Shown: positions 12,435 through 26,313 of the stretch, piece by piece
Layout: the number at the start of each line of letters is the position of its first letter
Position numbering within the stretch: the first letter of the stretch is position 1
NCBI GenBank assembly: GCA_047967505.1
Contig: CM106540.1
Length of the DNA: 64,000 nt
From: Dipteris shenzhenensis
Taxonomy: Eukaryota; Polypodiophyta; Polypodiopsida; Gleicheniales
Direction: 5' to 3' (one strand)
Notes under the pieces: model-generated
Told to the model about the DNA's origin: nothing
Databases searched by the model: none
Seen by the model: the letters and a program-made list of their open reading frames with translations, nothing else
Program-made: the position numbers and the translations under genes

Positions 12435-12478
12435 CCAAGCCTAATACCAAGCCTACCTTGTCTTGGTATTAGGCTTGG
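12435..12478. repeat. Perfect 17-bp hairpin near the right end of copy 1
   Basis: CCAAGCCTAATACCAAG at 12435-12451 is followed by a 10-nt spacer and its exact inverse complement at 12462-12478. It is conserved in copy 2 at 34510-34553. It lies about 790 bp inside the right TIR. Confidence 0.85.
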
Positions 12479-13240
12479 GTGGCCCTTTTTCCCCCACAAA
12501 GGGAGATTTAACTGTTGGAGGCCATATCGTATGTTTCCCTTACTCAAATTTAACCAAAATTTTTTCCTCTTATTCATCATGCAGAGAACTAAAAATATTG
12601 ACATTTTTGAAATGTTTGGTTATGTTTGAGAGTTACTAGATTTATTTTTAATATTCTTTGTTGATCCTCTGAGGAGTAAAAGTAAAAATTAAACTTCAAT
12701 CTTCCTAAATCTAATCGTTGGATTTGGGATTTGATGATTCAACCACACACCCTTATGTGCCTACTAACCTTCCACTGAATTGGATTTGCTTAATTATTCA
12801 AAATACTAAAAAAATGTGGTGTGCTACTAAAATGCATGTATTTTATGACTTTATTTATTATAAATAATTATTTATAATTAGATAAATCATTCAAAAAATT
12901 ACCAATAAATCAAGTTAAGCTCTACATAATGCAAAGAGACCACTTACAAAGTTTCAATAACATTTAATCTAAAATGAGTGAGAAATTTAGAATTTAATAT
13001 GACACTCTTTGTTCGTGACAAACGTGTGACCACCCTGGAACCATGCCGTGTGACACAAAGAAATTTTTTGTGTGTGCATCGAATTTTCGATCAGACTATA
13101 CGATTGTGTGCACAATAGCAAGTGTGATGTTGTGTCAGAAGACTTCAAAGACTAGATCCATAGGGAAGTAGGTGAGATTTGCATTTTTGTGTGGTAAAAA
13201 GCTTGTTTTTCCACCTCCTAAGGATTGGGGAGTGAACAAA

Positions 13241-13269
13241 AAGTGGACACCCTTAGCTTGCTACTTCCC
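13241..13269 (-). repeat. Right terminal inverted repeat of copy 1
   Basis: The 29 bp ending CTTGCTACTTCCC are identical to the right end of copy 2 (35317-35345) and inverse to its left end (28190-28218). Homology between the copies stops exactly here. The next four bases are ACCT, the expected target duplication, whose partner is outside the window. Confidence 0.85.
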
Positions 13270-13349
13270 ACCTAGCTAGGAGAAGGATGGTTTTAAATCA
13301 ATGTATTTAGCTTGTGGACATCTGCTATGTCTCTTGCTACTGCCTTGCT

Positions 13350-13530
13350 AGAACTAGGTTGGAGATGTAGATCCTTTCTTTGGGGAGAACTAGTTTGGAT
13401 AAGTAGATCCTTTCTTTGGGGAGAACTAGGTTGGATAAGTAGTTTCTTTCTTTGGGGAGGGGAGAACTAGGTTGGATAAGTAGATCCTTTCTTTGGGGAT
13501 AAGTAGATACTTTCTTTGGGAGATGAGGGT
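13350..13530. repeat. Minisatellite of about 37 bp
   Basis: GAACTAGGTTGGATAAGTAG followed by ATCCTTTCTTTGGGGAG is repeated four to five times with small changes. The following 150 bp (13540-13690) holds looser GAGGGTGGAGCAGTGTG-type repeats. Minus-strand open frames here only reflect the repetition. Confidence 0.75.
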
Positions 13531-13989
13531 ACAATATTAGGGTGGAGCAGTGTGGAGCAGGGTACAAGACGAGGGTGGAGCAGTGTGAAGTCAATGAGGG
13601 TTGGGGAGATAAGAGTAGTGTGATGTGAAGTTGATGAGGATGGTGGGATGATGAGAGCGAATTAGTATGACGTCGATGAGGATGCATGGCACTTAAATAC
13701 CTAGTACCTACCGAGAAATTGTCTATGTTGATCAAATCGCAATCAACGAGCAACTAGATGCATAAGAAAGAAGCACTACACTAACTTTTTCCCAACTTGG
13801 TACTTCGTTTTGAACTGGGGAAAGGGAAAAACCTTGAACCACCTTAGAATGATGTTGAATACTTTGTTGGCCATAGAAGTGGTATCAAATGGAGTCAATG
13901 CACGAGCCAAGCTATGAGGAAGGTAGGATGTAAGATGCAGCCAAAGCAAAGACACACCATGAACCAAGGAAAAAAAAGGACCCAAGAAG

Positions 13990-16145
13990 CCATGGCATGA
14001 GAATCCTTGATGCAAAAGCCTCAATCAAAGGATGGTGCCCAAGAGAAAAGAGTGCATAAAATTGGAGATGACACAGTTGAGGAGATTATTAAGGCACCAA
14101 GAAAAAGGATCAAATTCCATGACTTTGAACTTGGAGCAAAAGATGAAGACTTGTATAACCACTTGTAGAGTTTTCTTTGAGTGTGCATCATGAATGGGTG
14201 TACAAATAAGGATGAGTACATGAACTACTTCCCTTGCATGGTGGTGAGGATGGCACAAAGGTGTTTTAATCAGTTTCCATTAGACATTTTTTAGGATTAG
14301 AATCACATATTAGAAGCCTTCGGCTTTGTCAAGAGATCAACGAGGAAGATGTCAAAACCAAACTCAATGACCTAAAGTAAAATAAGGGGGAGTCAATTTA
14401 GTATTATGTACTATTCATGAGAGACGTCAATTGAGCAATCCACCCAATAACAAAATGATGCATACTTGGATCTTCGTTCATTGGAAATAGTCGATCTAAC
14501 AACAAACTGCAAACTCCTTGATAGTGATTTCCTATAAAAGGTTTAAATATGCAAGGGAAAAATATGATTGTCTCTCGACCTCCCTACCACAAAGCATAAG
14601 ATTTATACTTCAAAAAATATGAAAGATTTTAAGATTTGTACATATTTTTCATAATATGTGAGACCAAGGGGGGGGGTCTTTTGGATGAGGGGGGCTAAAA
14701 CAAAAAATGCACTAAAATATAAAAACCCAACTCCTTTCAAAATCATGTTACTTTCTCATGTGTTAACCAAATTTCAAGTTGTAAAGATGAATTTGAAGCT
14801 CTTTTTTTAAAGAACACAATCACGTTAATTTGACTAACTTTTACTCATAGCATATTGTTAAATTCATCTCATACTCAAAACTTTCATAGGTATTCTTACT
14901 AAAGGGATTTGGCATTCAACGGTCAAGGGAAGAGCCGATGAAGAACACTCGAATACGGTATTCAAGCAACATCTAAGGGAGGATGCTGAAGGCAAGGAAT
15001 AGTTGGCACAATTCAAGCTAGATGAAGTACACATAAGGGGATTGCAAGCATGAATATGAACCGAGGAAAATGCAAATGAATCTAAAAAGTCAGCTATAGA
15101 GAAGAGGTAGAGAAAATAAGTAGATGAGTAGACCATGTTCCTGAAGCAACAGCTACAAGACACTTTAACAATGGTGGAGAATGTAAAGAGGGAGTTGATG
15201 TCCACGGAAGCCACCCTTCACAGTCGAAAGAAAAAATGGATAACCTTTTGAAATAGCTTTGCAATATGGTAAATGCATTGAGCATTGATAAAGACAACAA
15301 CATGATAGAGTGGGAACAAAAGAAGCTCAAGGAAACCAATGTAGTGTTAGGGGAGCTGCAAGAATCCTTGAAAGCTAGACAAAATGCCTAGGAGACATAT
15401 GGGTAGGGAGTAGATCTAGACAATGAAATGGTTTCATATTGGAGGAACATGCACCATGATTTCGAGCATGAGCACCATGCCACTCTACAGGATCTTGGTA
15501 AGTCTAGTGAGAGACAAGCTAGCCATATTGCTAAATTGGAGGGTAGAGCCACACTCTTGTAGGATGCCTACTTAAAGCCTCACAAACTAATCAAATAGGT
15601 CAAAACACAACTATAGTAGTTTGATGCAGCTGTTGCCCAAAGTGAGCAGTGTGTGGAGAAGCTGAAGTATAAGATCTACACCCTCAAGTTGAGGGAAAAA
15701 ACAATTTATAAAAACCTTGTTAATGAGAATAGATAGACATCAATCTTCATAGTAACATATATAAAATCTTAAAGGTATTCTCTAAATATGCGACATGATG
15801 AGAAGTGCATGATATGTAGTAGCTACATCATAAGTCATTGCACATCCGATGGGCAAATTGTTTGAGCCTTTTGCACTATTATTTCTTACTTCATGAAGGA
15901 AACAATCAGGTGTAAGTTGTGTCACCATATATTGCCTAACCGGTGGTGGACAGATTGGTTGTGCTTACTTTTGGGGAGGAGAGTGAAAAATTTCCACAAA
16001 TTCTATGGACAGATTGATTATGAACCTCCACCCAACAAGGAAGTAAGGATATAGTAGACAAGTTGAGGATATCCACCCAAAAAGAAGGCTAACCAAGTGG
16101 GTTCAAGTAGTAATCTCCACCCAATAATTAGTAAACCTCACTATC
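13990..16145 (+). pseudogene. Decayed gag-like/coiled-coil/zinc-finger gene
   Basis: Long coding-like frames run on + with many in-frame stops and a few shifts. Section 13990-14540 reads as a charged helical protein with a gag-like stretch (YFPCMVVRMAQRCFNQFP at about 14220-14275). Section 14870-15770 is a long coiled coil rich in K/E/Q. Section 15790-16010 is Cys/His rich (C-x2-C ... H-C ... F-C ... C-x2-C), resembling a degenerate RING or similar zinc finger. Nearly all stops are TAG, TGA or TAA where CAG, CGA or CAA would fit a coiled coil. It is convergent with the transposase fossil at 16250-17165, the same layout as the RING and transposase genes of copy 1. It may be an older relative of that element, or a retroelement gag fossil. 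Confidence 0.5.
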
Positions 16146-16249
16146 ACTAGCTCCTTGACACGTGCCTTGATACTTTCATTTCAATTACCATCTTGATGTT
16201 TTCTTCACCTATGATGGTTGGTACCAATATGATGATTTATTATCATTGA

Positions 16250-17165
16250 ATTTTTCACTTTGGTGGCCTTCTTGTTATTTGGACCTTGGAATTTGAATTT
16301 TGAGATGTGACTTCCCTTTCATGATTGAAAACATCTCCATTAAATGAATGACTTATAAATTTATGTAGCTCAGTCATTCGGATGGTTTTGAAACACCCCA
16401 TGACGTGCTTAGTGAAATAGAAAAACATGCCTGATAGACAATGTGTGATGTTATCTATCATATGAAATGTAGATATAGTATGCACACTGCACTTTCCTAA
16501 ACTCCTTAGAGTCTATTGGAAGACTAGTATCACTCCATAAAATTTGGCAGATGGGTGTAGGTGATATGAACCAAAATTGTTATCTATTTGTTGTATGAGT
16601 GTGCACTTTATATCTCATATTGTTATTGAAAAAAGTATTTTTCAACAAAATCAATCACAAACATAATTGTGTCTTTGGGGAAATGGCAAGGTACATCCTC
16701 AATTCCTTGTTTACCAACATGCTACAAAATTGTGAGGCACATATTTTGGGATGGATGCTATTATGTGTTCAATAAGATCTTGAGGTGGAGTGATCATGTA
16801 TGGCAATAGCCATCTCTTCTAGTCTTATCCTTCAACCTGGGACATTTGAAATTTCCTCCATTTTCTTTCAACAAGGTTGTCTTTCCTAAATTCCTTTGGG
16901 TAGACAAATTGCTTCTCCTTCACACTACAATGTGGGCATTTGCTATGAATGCACTCAAACTAGTGCCACTCAAAATATCCCTTTGGACAAAACTTTGGCT
17001 CCCACAAATAATGTAGTGTGGAAAACTTGCATACCACTTGCATAGCCTTGCAACATATGACAAGGATACAAGTGGTTGACACACTAGATGTTCATCTAGG
17101 AGAGATGGGCATCTATCTCCATGAACAAATGGACTAGAATGACCACATCTTAGGTCATTCAAAGC
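16250..17165 (-). pseudogene. Transposase fossil, apparent relative of the copy 1 transposase
   Basis: Read on the minus strand with stops ignored, blocks match the order of the copy 1 transposase. There is a segment with HNFVACW, then a D-F-x-E-x-Y/F-like block, then QYEI-x-SAHSYNK, then ITILVHITYTHLP (copy 1 has VAIFVHISYRHAQ at this point), then a block like the HD/VQH segment. Stops and frame changes occur every 10-40 codons, so it is long dead. The upstream part (16920-17162) is open for 80 codons and has Cys/His-rich spacing. The assignment rests on motif order seen by eye; a profile search would settle it. Confidence 0.5.
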
Positions 17166-17414
17166 TTGTCAAGCTAACTCAAAGTCTATGTATGTTTTGG
17201 AGCACCAACATACATTCTTGTCTTTGAGTCCCTCGATGTACTAGTGTTTGCAATGCTTGAAGCTCCTTTGCTTGATCCTTATGTCAGGGTTCTCATCCTT
17301 ATAGATTTCTATGCTCATCCAACAATTATAAAGAGTATTCATAAAACCTATGTAGATTAAGGATGCAGCCAGCATAATGTCTTCCATCATAGTGGCTTTT
17401 ATTATTTTGAAATA

Positions 17415-17416
<2 letters not shown>

Positions 17417-17466
<50 letters not shown>

Positions 17467-17515
17467 TCTCTCTCTCTGTCCCTCACTCCCTCACTCCCTC
17501 CCTCCCCCCCCCCAC
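17417..17515. repeat. (CT)n microsatellite
   Basis: A CT dinucleotide run followed by CCCTC/ACTC and a short CA run. The minus-strand frame of Arg-Glu repeats here is an artefact. Confidence 0.95.
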
Positions 17516-18107
17516 ACACACACTACAAATACTTATTAAATAATTAGAGGGGTATAGACTAGAAAGGGAAAATATAGAGGATGAATTCACAACAAAAAGC
17601 TTGCCCTTGAGTAATAAGGGAGGTTAAGGAAAATTAAAATTTTATTAAAAGTGCCACCTCTTAGGTATTCAATTAAATGCTTAGCCTTTACATTAAATAA
17701 ATGTTAAAATGCCATTGATTAGGTTGGATGTTATGGTGGCTTAAAAAAGAAAAAATGCAAGAGTGTGTGTATGTGAGGGGGGGTTGTGCATGTGAGCGAA
17801 TAGGTCATGGATATGGGAAAATGTATGGACTAACCAAAAAAACAATTTAGTTTAGCTAGCATAAAGGCCTTGGGAAAAGAACAATAAAAATATCAAGGTG
17901 CCCTATCCAGTATGAAAATTCATTTGAATGTTTTTCAAGGGAAGGGGGAATTCTTTTTTAAAAGTATAATTGAAAAAAAGGGGGGGAATTTCATGTGTGT
18001 GTGAGAGAGAGAGAGTGTGTATATTGAGTGTAAGGAGGGGGTTAGGGGGGGGGAGGTGTGACTAAATGTATAAGTGAAAAAGTGTGTACATGCGCACATG
18101 CGCGCAT
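17516..18107. other. No gene seen
   Basis: AT-rich unique-looking sequence with short G runs. No coding, RNA or repeat signal beyond small GT and GA stretches was recognised. Confidence 0.5.

Positions 18108-18176
<69 letters not shown>
18108..18176. repeat. (TG)n microsatellite, about 32 units
   Basis: A near-perfect TG run from about 18112 to 18174. Open frames of Cys-Val or Thr-His repeats on either strand are artefacts. Confidence 0.95.
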
Positions 18177-18178
<2 letters not shown>

Positions 18179-19200
18179 TTCATTACTAAAGGTTTTCGGC
18201 CCCATTCCCTTCCTACCCCTTTCCCACTATATCCTTCTTTTGCTCTCGGCCTTTTGGTTAGCTTTTTCTAAGTGTTCTTGCAAGGAATACCCTTTGGTAT
18301 TCCAATTAGATTAAATCAAGCACTAGGATTCTTGGGTGCTTTGCAACTAGGTCAGGGTCATTGTTTGCTTAGGTGTAGCCATTTTTGTTGAGGTTTAAGG
18401 ACTTTTTTGTATATAGGTATCTTGCATGACCCATAACTTATGCATTGCACAATGGAATTCAGAAAACTTTGCCTTCAAGTTGTAGTACACATTCTAAACT
18501 TGAACATGAGAGCAAAAATTTATGGAATATGGATTTTGAATGAGATTGTTAAAGCATTATAAGTGCTAGTTGCATGTGAAGCAAGCATCCTAAAGACTAT
18601 AGGATATAGCAATTTATACAAAAACATCATAGTTTTGTTGTATACATACATGAAACCAAGTAATCATTCAAAAGTACACTACATGAAATTCTTCTCAACC
18701 CAAGGCAACACATAAATGAGAACATAAGGTATGGGTTTATGGGACTCCAATGTTGTGCTAAAGTGATGCATACCCATTTGAGGGCATGCTCCATAATTTT
18801 TTTTTGATTTGTTGAAAACCAAAATAGATTGAAAATTTGAAATCCAAACTAGTTGGACTACTACATGGTGGTCTTAAAACATTGATAGTTGTTGGTATTG
18901 GTATCTAGATTCACCCTAAAATGGAAGGAGTTGAAAAAGTGCAATTTGTGCATGTGCAAAAATATTTTAATAAAACTAGCACTATTTACAAATTTTTTCC
19001 ATGCACTTGCTTGCTATATGGCTCATAAGCATGCCAAAGGTCATTGCATTTCTACACAACATCAAACCTGATAGCTGCCCTTTGGACTATTTGTGTTTTG
19101 GAGCATTTTAGGCCACATTGAACTTGTTTGGGATCATATCCGATTTTGTCGACATGTATCACCAGAGGGGGGAAGACCAGCAGTTGAAAATTTCACTACT
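18177..19200. other. No gene seen
   Basis: Moderately AT-rich sequence without a coding signal. Short open frames (60-65 codons) have no recognisable motif. Confidence 0.5.
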
Positions 19201-19204
19201 CCCA

Positions 19205-21668
19205 CAAATTTTGATTTTGATTTTTTTTCAAGAAATAGACTTCTATTAAGAAAGAGAAAAAACCCACGAGAGCAACCTCAAAGTGGAATACATCATGAAA
19301 CCATGAGGATAAATAAACCCCTCAAAATGAGGTGGAAAACAACCAAGGCTGAGGTTGAAGGCTGAGGCTGAAAGCGCCACCTCAACCCTATAAGAGTCTT
19401 AGAGAAGAAAGGAGATTCCCTGAAGAACGAAGCCCTCCTAGCTGAGGCTGCACTGGAGTCTCCTTGCATACTCATCCATACGACCATCAAAGTATCTATG
19501 GTGTCTATCGTCTATCTAGATACTAGCCAATGTGTGCGAGGGATGAACCTAAGTTCCCTCCAATGCCTTTGTGCATCTAGCTCTCTAGATATGCCAGGCT
19601 GCTATGCTCGCCAGTATCTCCCAAGAAGTATCCACAGAAGCATGTACAACTACGAAAGGAAGGTGTGGTATCATATCCAAATAATAGGACTCAACCTGAT
19701 GACTTCGAATCGAAATTGCTTGGGAAGAGACATGTCTCTCATAAAAGACTTGAGGCCTAAAAAGACAAATCCAAGCCATTGAGCCCCATGTCATAAAGAA
19801 TGGGGAGTGCACAAAGTGACTGAAAATCCTGGCTACCCCCATCCAAATCATCCTTGCCTGTTTGCAATCCCATAAGCAATACTGTATAATCTCCAAAGTA
19901 GAGAGGCAACAAGGGCAAGTAGGGTCGGCTTTGAATCTAGATCTTCAAAGGTTCACTGCAATCCCACCATGGATAGAAAGCCAAAAAGAAAAGAGTGATC
20001 TTTCTATTCCTGTGGGATTTCCAAAGTCTCCTCCAGAAGCACCTTTGCAAATCCGTAGTGATATCAAATGCCTCCCAATCAAGAACTCTAAAAGGTATCC
20101 AACCTCTACTACTGAGCTAGGATCTCTTGGCATTACTGATCGTGTAGCGAAAGAAGGGGATGCTCTTCTTGCCCTATGTCAATCCACTCCCATTCTCCAC
20201 GGTCCCACTACAAATACCTAATGGGAACTCCCCCATAGAGCCAAAGTCTCCAAGATCTAGTGGAGAGAAGCCACGGGTCTGGGTCAAGGAATCACTCTGA
20301 ATATGATCCCTACACCAAAAGACCTACAACCCTAATAGGTTGAAAGGCAGGCTCAAGCAAGATGTCCTCTGTGGACCTGAACAATCTGCCACCATCATGC
20401 ACGTCAAAAACCAAGGCATCCCCATGTGCATCTCGAAAGGCCAAAACCTGAAGAGGAACACCCCCTCTTGTAAAAGCACCTGCCCAATTGGAGCAACTGA
20501 GAGGCATATCGTCTGTGTCTATCCAATCCATTGGAAGGGCTGTCTCAATTTGCAAGATCCTTTCTGCACTGCCTCTGAGATGTCTTGTCAATTGAGATTT
20601 AGTCTCCTCTGGAAGCCTTCGGAAAGCTTTCCATGACCTTAGAGATGAGGTAGGTCCCCTCTCCCATCTGGACCACTGCATGTACAGTGAAGCACCAAGT
20701 GGTCTGCCATGATCATCCAATATACTATCATTCCACATGACCGGTTGCCTATCAATCTCTTCATGAGAGGAAGAGATAATCCTCCGAAGAGTGCTCCTGA
20801 AGCTGGCCCATGCTTTTAGGATGGCAACCATGAGAGGGGATGAAGGAGACCTGAGGTGTGCTGCGGTGAAGATCCATCTAATACTACCCATCCAGTCTCC
20901 TCCTGAACGAAGGTATGCATGTCTGTATGCTCTTCGAGTAGTTACAACAACCACAAGAGCTCCTTTTCTAGTTCAGTTCTGCATTTCGGAGCATCCTCTT
21001 GCTGAATAAAAAATTCCTTCCATGGCTCCTGCCCTGGCATAAGTCCCTGCACCACCATCTTGCAGAGTAGAGCTTTGCCCCTGTAAATCTGGATCAATAA
21101 TATTGAGATCCCCTTCCTATGTAGGGAGGATGAGGGTCTCCCAATCCACCTTGGCTAAAGCATCTGTTGTGCCATCAAGCCCACTCCAAAGAAAATTTTT
21201 GATTGGTCTCTTGAGCTGAATGATGTAATCCCTAGAATGGCACCAACAAGAACAAACAAACCAAGATGTGGCCAAGAGGACCTGGTTGACCACCACAACT
21301 TTAGAGGCCAGGTCTAGCTTGGTTGAGCTCCAAAAAAGGAGCTTCCTCCTGATGCTCTCCAACGCGGGAGCAAACTGCTACGTGGAGGAAATATCCAAGC
21401 CGACCTAGTAGCCCAAATACCTGACTCGCACACCCCTCTGAACCCAAGTGAAACCTATGTCAAGCCCCCAATATGGAGTGTCCTCTTCACTGATACAAAA
21501 GCCATTGGATTTATGCCAATTTATCTGTGCCCCTACTACCAAGCAAAATAAATCCAATGCTATCCTAAAAGAAGTGAGCATCTGTGGTGTGGCATCCAAG
21601 TAAATTGCCGTGTCATCTACCAATTCACTGTCAAATAGCTCCTCTTCCCATTTTTGGAAATACATATT
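19205..21668 (-). pseudogene. LINE (L1-type) retrotransposon, 5'-truncated
   Basis: On the minus strand, 21665-21405 reads as the end of a reverse transcriptase (VDDTAIYL, then GAQINWHKSNGF). 21362-21117 continues with LDLASKVVVVNQVLLATSW and IKNFLWSG, typical of the post-RT region. 20954-20310 and 19896-19585 match the zf-RVT-type C-terminal part (a CLWDC...W block). Frames are interrupted by stops. The low-coordinate end carries a T-rich stretch (19205-19225), which would be the poly(A) end of a minus-strand insertion. Sequence upstream of the RT palm is missing, as in most truncated LINE copies. Confidence 0.8.
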
Positions 21669-21841
21669 ATAGAAACAATGCTGTGTTAATCAAATTCAAA
21701 CAAGAGGTCAAAAATATATCGAAGATAAGTGGAAGCGATGTTACCTGAATCATTTTGTACCAATCATGCGACTCTAGAACACTTAGTTCTCTAGAGGAAG
21801 TAAACACACCGTTTAAGTTATGCATGTATCTAGTTGGGGTT

Positions 21842-23700
21842 TTAATACCCACGATAATGCTCTTCACCTAGATCTCCTTTGCTTTTGTCAAAACCTAGGG
21901 TGCCTTTGGTAAAATCACCTTGCTGACAGTTTTCTCTTGGCCATAACAATCTTTTGGTTTTTATTACTTTCAAGTTAGCTTGTGCCTTTGGGGTATCTCT
22001 ATCCCCAATCATATGTTTCCACAAAATTTTAGACATCTTCTTGAATATATGAATTGGGTCCAGTAGATATGACTTTGTGTTGTCTCTAGTAAGGAATAGT
22101 ATAAAATATGGAGAGACATTGCTTGCCAAGTGGAGGTGTTTGGATTTTTGGATCATGCCAAAGTTTCTCCCAATCTTTGGACCTCATGAATGGAGAAATA
22201 GGAGCTAATTTCCCCCCCCCCAAAAGATGGATCCACGTGATACAGGGAAGAAAAGTCATGTGATTCTCATATAACTATCTTGTTTAGATATTTTGAGTGC
22301 CGAACTGTCTCAACAATTTGGATACAAAGTATCCAGACACTTGGAGACCTATTAGAATGCAAGGACACAAGTTACATCTTGAACAATAGAAGAACTATCG
22401 AGGCAAAGAGCATCGGTAGAGTTACATCTTGAATTTTAATATGCAAAAGACAATTGGGAGGAATAGATATTTGATACCTGAGCAATCATGCAACCCAAGA
22501 TCATCATGCATGGTCCACATTAGAATGCCCTTCACTTGAAAATGGCATCAACCCAGAGGCTTTGAAATGTCATAAACTTGCATGCCATTCCATAATATTT
22601 GCAACTCATCCACCAAAAGGGGCTAGATAAAATCCATGTTTTTCACCTTGTGTTTTCTTGGCACAATGGGTACCAACATCAAACGCCCCTTTTTTATGGT
22701 CATCAAAGGAGGAATATTGTATATTGTGACTACTACTGGCCATGTGGACCACGATGTGGACTGATGTCCAAAGGGATTAACACCATCCATAGCTAGCCCA
22801 AGACGCAAATGATGAGGATCAAGCCCAAAGTCTGGCCACCTCTTCTCTATGTGTCTCCAACCCTTTCCATCATAGGGATCCTAAATATTCCATCTGTTGA
22901 GCGATTGCAAGAATGCCAATCCATTAGTGCAGCTAATGATCCAGAATGAAAGAAGTGTGTGATGTGTGTTACGATTGGCATGTGTCGTAGTACCATTCCC
23001 AAGATCTCATCTTCTTGGTTGTCTTGTGGGTATCAAGATGCACCACATTGTGGATAGCTTCATACAGTGCTCGTATGTTCCTCTATAAAGGATGCAATCA
23101 TTGGTACATGCATGAATTGCCTTATAATCCATTCCTAATGATGCCAGCATTTGTTTTGCATCATTTATTGAGTCGGGCATTGTATTTCCTTTTGGAAGTA
23201 GTGTTTGGAGTAATCTGGGACATTGACCCATTTAATAAATTTGAAGCAACAATTTGGAAGTCGTGCTTGAAACTATAGTTTAGACCACATCAAAATTCTT
23301 ACCAAAGGAAGGACATAACACTAGTGTCTGACCATCCATAAGTTGTTTGTAAATTCAAAATCAAAAGAATGGAGCCAAGACAAGAATGGCTTGCCCATTC
23401 GTACAACATGGTGCTTGCTTCACGTCGCAAGCTCTCATCTTCAAGACTCATGTTATCCTCCCTATTCACTTCCACATCTTCATCTCTTTAGTTTTGTGGG
23501 AAGGAGCACCAAAGTAAGTGTTTATCATGTTCTGCATTATTTCATCCTCATTCAGGGCATCTAATTCCTCTTCACTACTTCTATTATGTTTCTCTTTCAG
23601 CTCTTCGTATTGCCTTAGAGTATTTAGATATCCTTGGATCAACATCGACTCATGAGGACGATTATGCAATGCATGTGCTCTCAAACTTTCCAAAACAATT
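21842..23700 (-). pseudogene. CACTA (En/Spm) TNP2 transposase fragment
   Basis: The minus strand carries the Transposase_21 hallmarks. 22808-22623 reads RLGLAMDGVNPFGHQSTSWSTWPVV, split here as RLGLAMDGVNPFG and STSWSTWPVV. 23231-23007 reads LLPKGNTMPDS and IHACTNDCILYRG. 22156-21842 fits the following region. 23693-23466 holds an acidic N-terminal segment. Stops and shifts separate these blocks. The ends and terminal repeats of the element were not found. A related fragment lies at 62850-64000. Confidence 0.8.
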
Positions 23701-24229
23701 TCATCTAATTTAGTTAATCATCTCACATAAGTCATGTACAAGAATGGAAAGTTAGTACATGATTTTAAAAGTGGCCATATCTCTTTATGTGTCTAGTTGA
23801 TATATTGTGTTATCTCCTTATTTATTCTTATGCATTGCGCACAATCACACAAGACTTGTTGATATTTAGATTTGCTCTACTAGTCTCTTCTTCGGCCTCT
23901 GATGAGCTTGAAGACATCTACAAAGGATACACATGATCATTAGAATACCATAATCTATACATGAGAACAAAACATGCTTGAACACATTTTGTTTAATACT
24001 TGACTATGCCCTGTTCCATTGATATTTCTGTTGAGAAATGTTCTGGAAATTCACCAGAGTCGCTATTTTTATCGATATGAATGTCAAAAAAAGAATTTTC
24101 TTAATAGATGACATTGAGCACTGTACAAAAAAAATTGATCTATCACATGGAGCTAGCGGGGTTTCCATAACATGTCCTCACACCATTTGATGAATAAAGT
24201 ATAGCATTAGAGAAGTGCATTATAATTAT
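23701..24229. other. No gene seen; probable CACTA flank
   Basis: AT-rich sequence upstream (minus sense) of the TNP2 fragment. Nothing recognisable. Confidence 0.4.
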
Positions 24230-24725
24230 TTTGAACCAGAATAGGGGATGCATGGGAAAAGCCATGGAAATGTTCATTCTTGACCATGCAAATGGGATTT
24301 GATGGCCATGATACTTTGCATGGGCTTAACCTAGATGATTTTTAGTCCCTTGCAAAGTATCTTGACCATTGGGCTCTGTTTGCATTACTAGAACACCACC
24401 AAGGCATTATTTCGAACCATAAGAAGAGACGCATGGGAAAAAACATGCAGATGTTCATTCTTGACCATGCAAATAGGATCCAATGGCCATGATACTTTGC
24501 ATGGGACTCAATCTAGGTCATTATGAGTCTCTTGCCAAGTATCATGACCATAGGGTCCCATTTACATGACTAGATCACCACCATGGCATTATTTCAAACT
24601 AGAAGAGGGGATGTATTGGCAAAGAAATGGATATGGTCATTGTTGACCATGCAAATGGTATACTATGGCCATAATACTTTGAGCCAGTCCAAGAATATTT
24701 GATTTTGAGTCCCTTTCAATGTGCA
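24230..24725. repeat. Three tandem units of about 181 bp
   Basis: Units begin near 24233, 24414 and 24596 (GAACCAGAATAGGGGATGCA and variants). Each contains GTTCATTCTTGACCATGCAAA and GATACTTTGCATGG and ends at ACCACCAAGGCATTATTTC. They lie just beyond the TNP2 fragment, so they could be subterminal repeats of that element. Confidence 0.8.
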
Positions 24726-24766
24726 AAAATGCCACAATGCATGACATATAATTATTAACAAGTAGT

Positions 24767-26310
<1,544 letters not shown>

Positions 26311-26313
<3 letters not shown>

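Larger units (their letters stand above)
1..13269. mobile_element. Two-gene TIR DNA transposon, copy 1 (left end outside window)
   Basis: This block matches a second copy at 28190-35345. Positions 1-5190 align with roughly 29050-34159 and 12075-13269 align with 34160-35345. The right end is the same 29-bp terminal inverted repeat (13241-13269). The left end, with the other TIR and first exon, lies before the window. The element holds two convergent genes, a RING-H2 protein on + and a transposase on -, separated by an LTR remnant and a satellite. Total length must exceed about 14 kb if its left end resembles copy 2. The 4-bp target duplication seen for copy 2 and the transposase motifs are compatible with the Sola superfamily, but that assignment is tentative. 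Confidence 0.85.

Noticed and set aside
17935-18314. Frames of Thr-His or Cys-Val repeats
   Set aside because: Translation of the (TG)n microsatellite.
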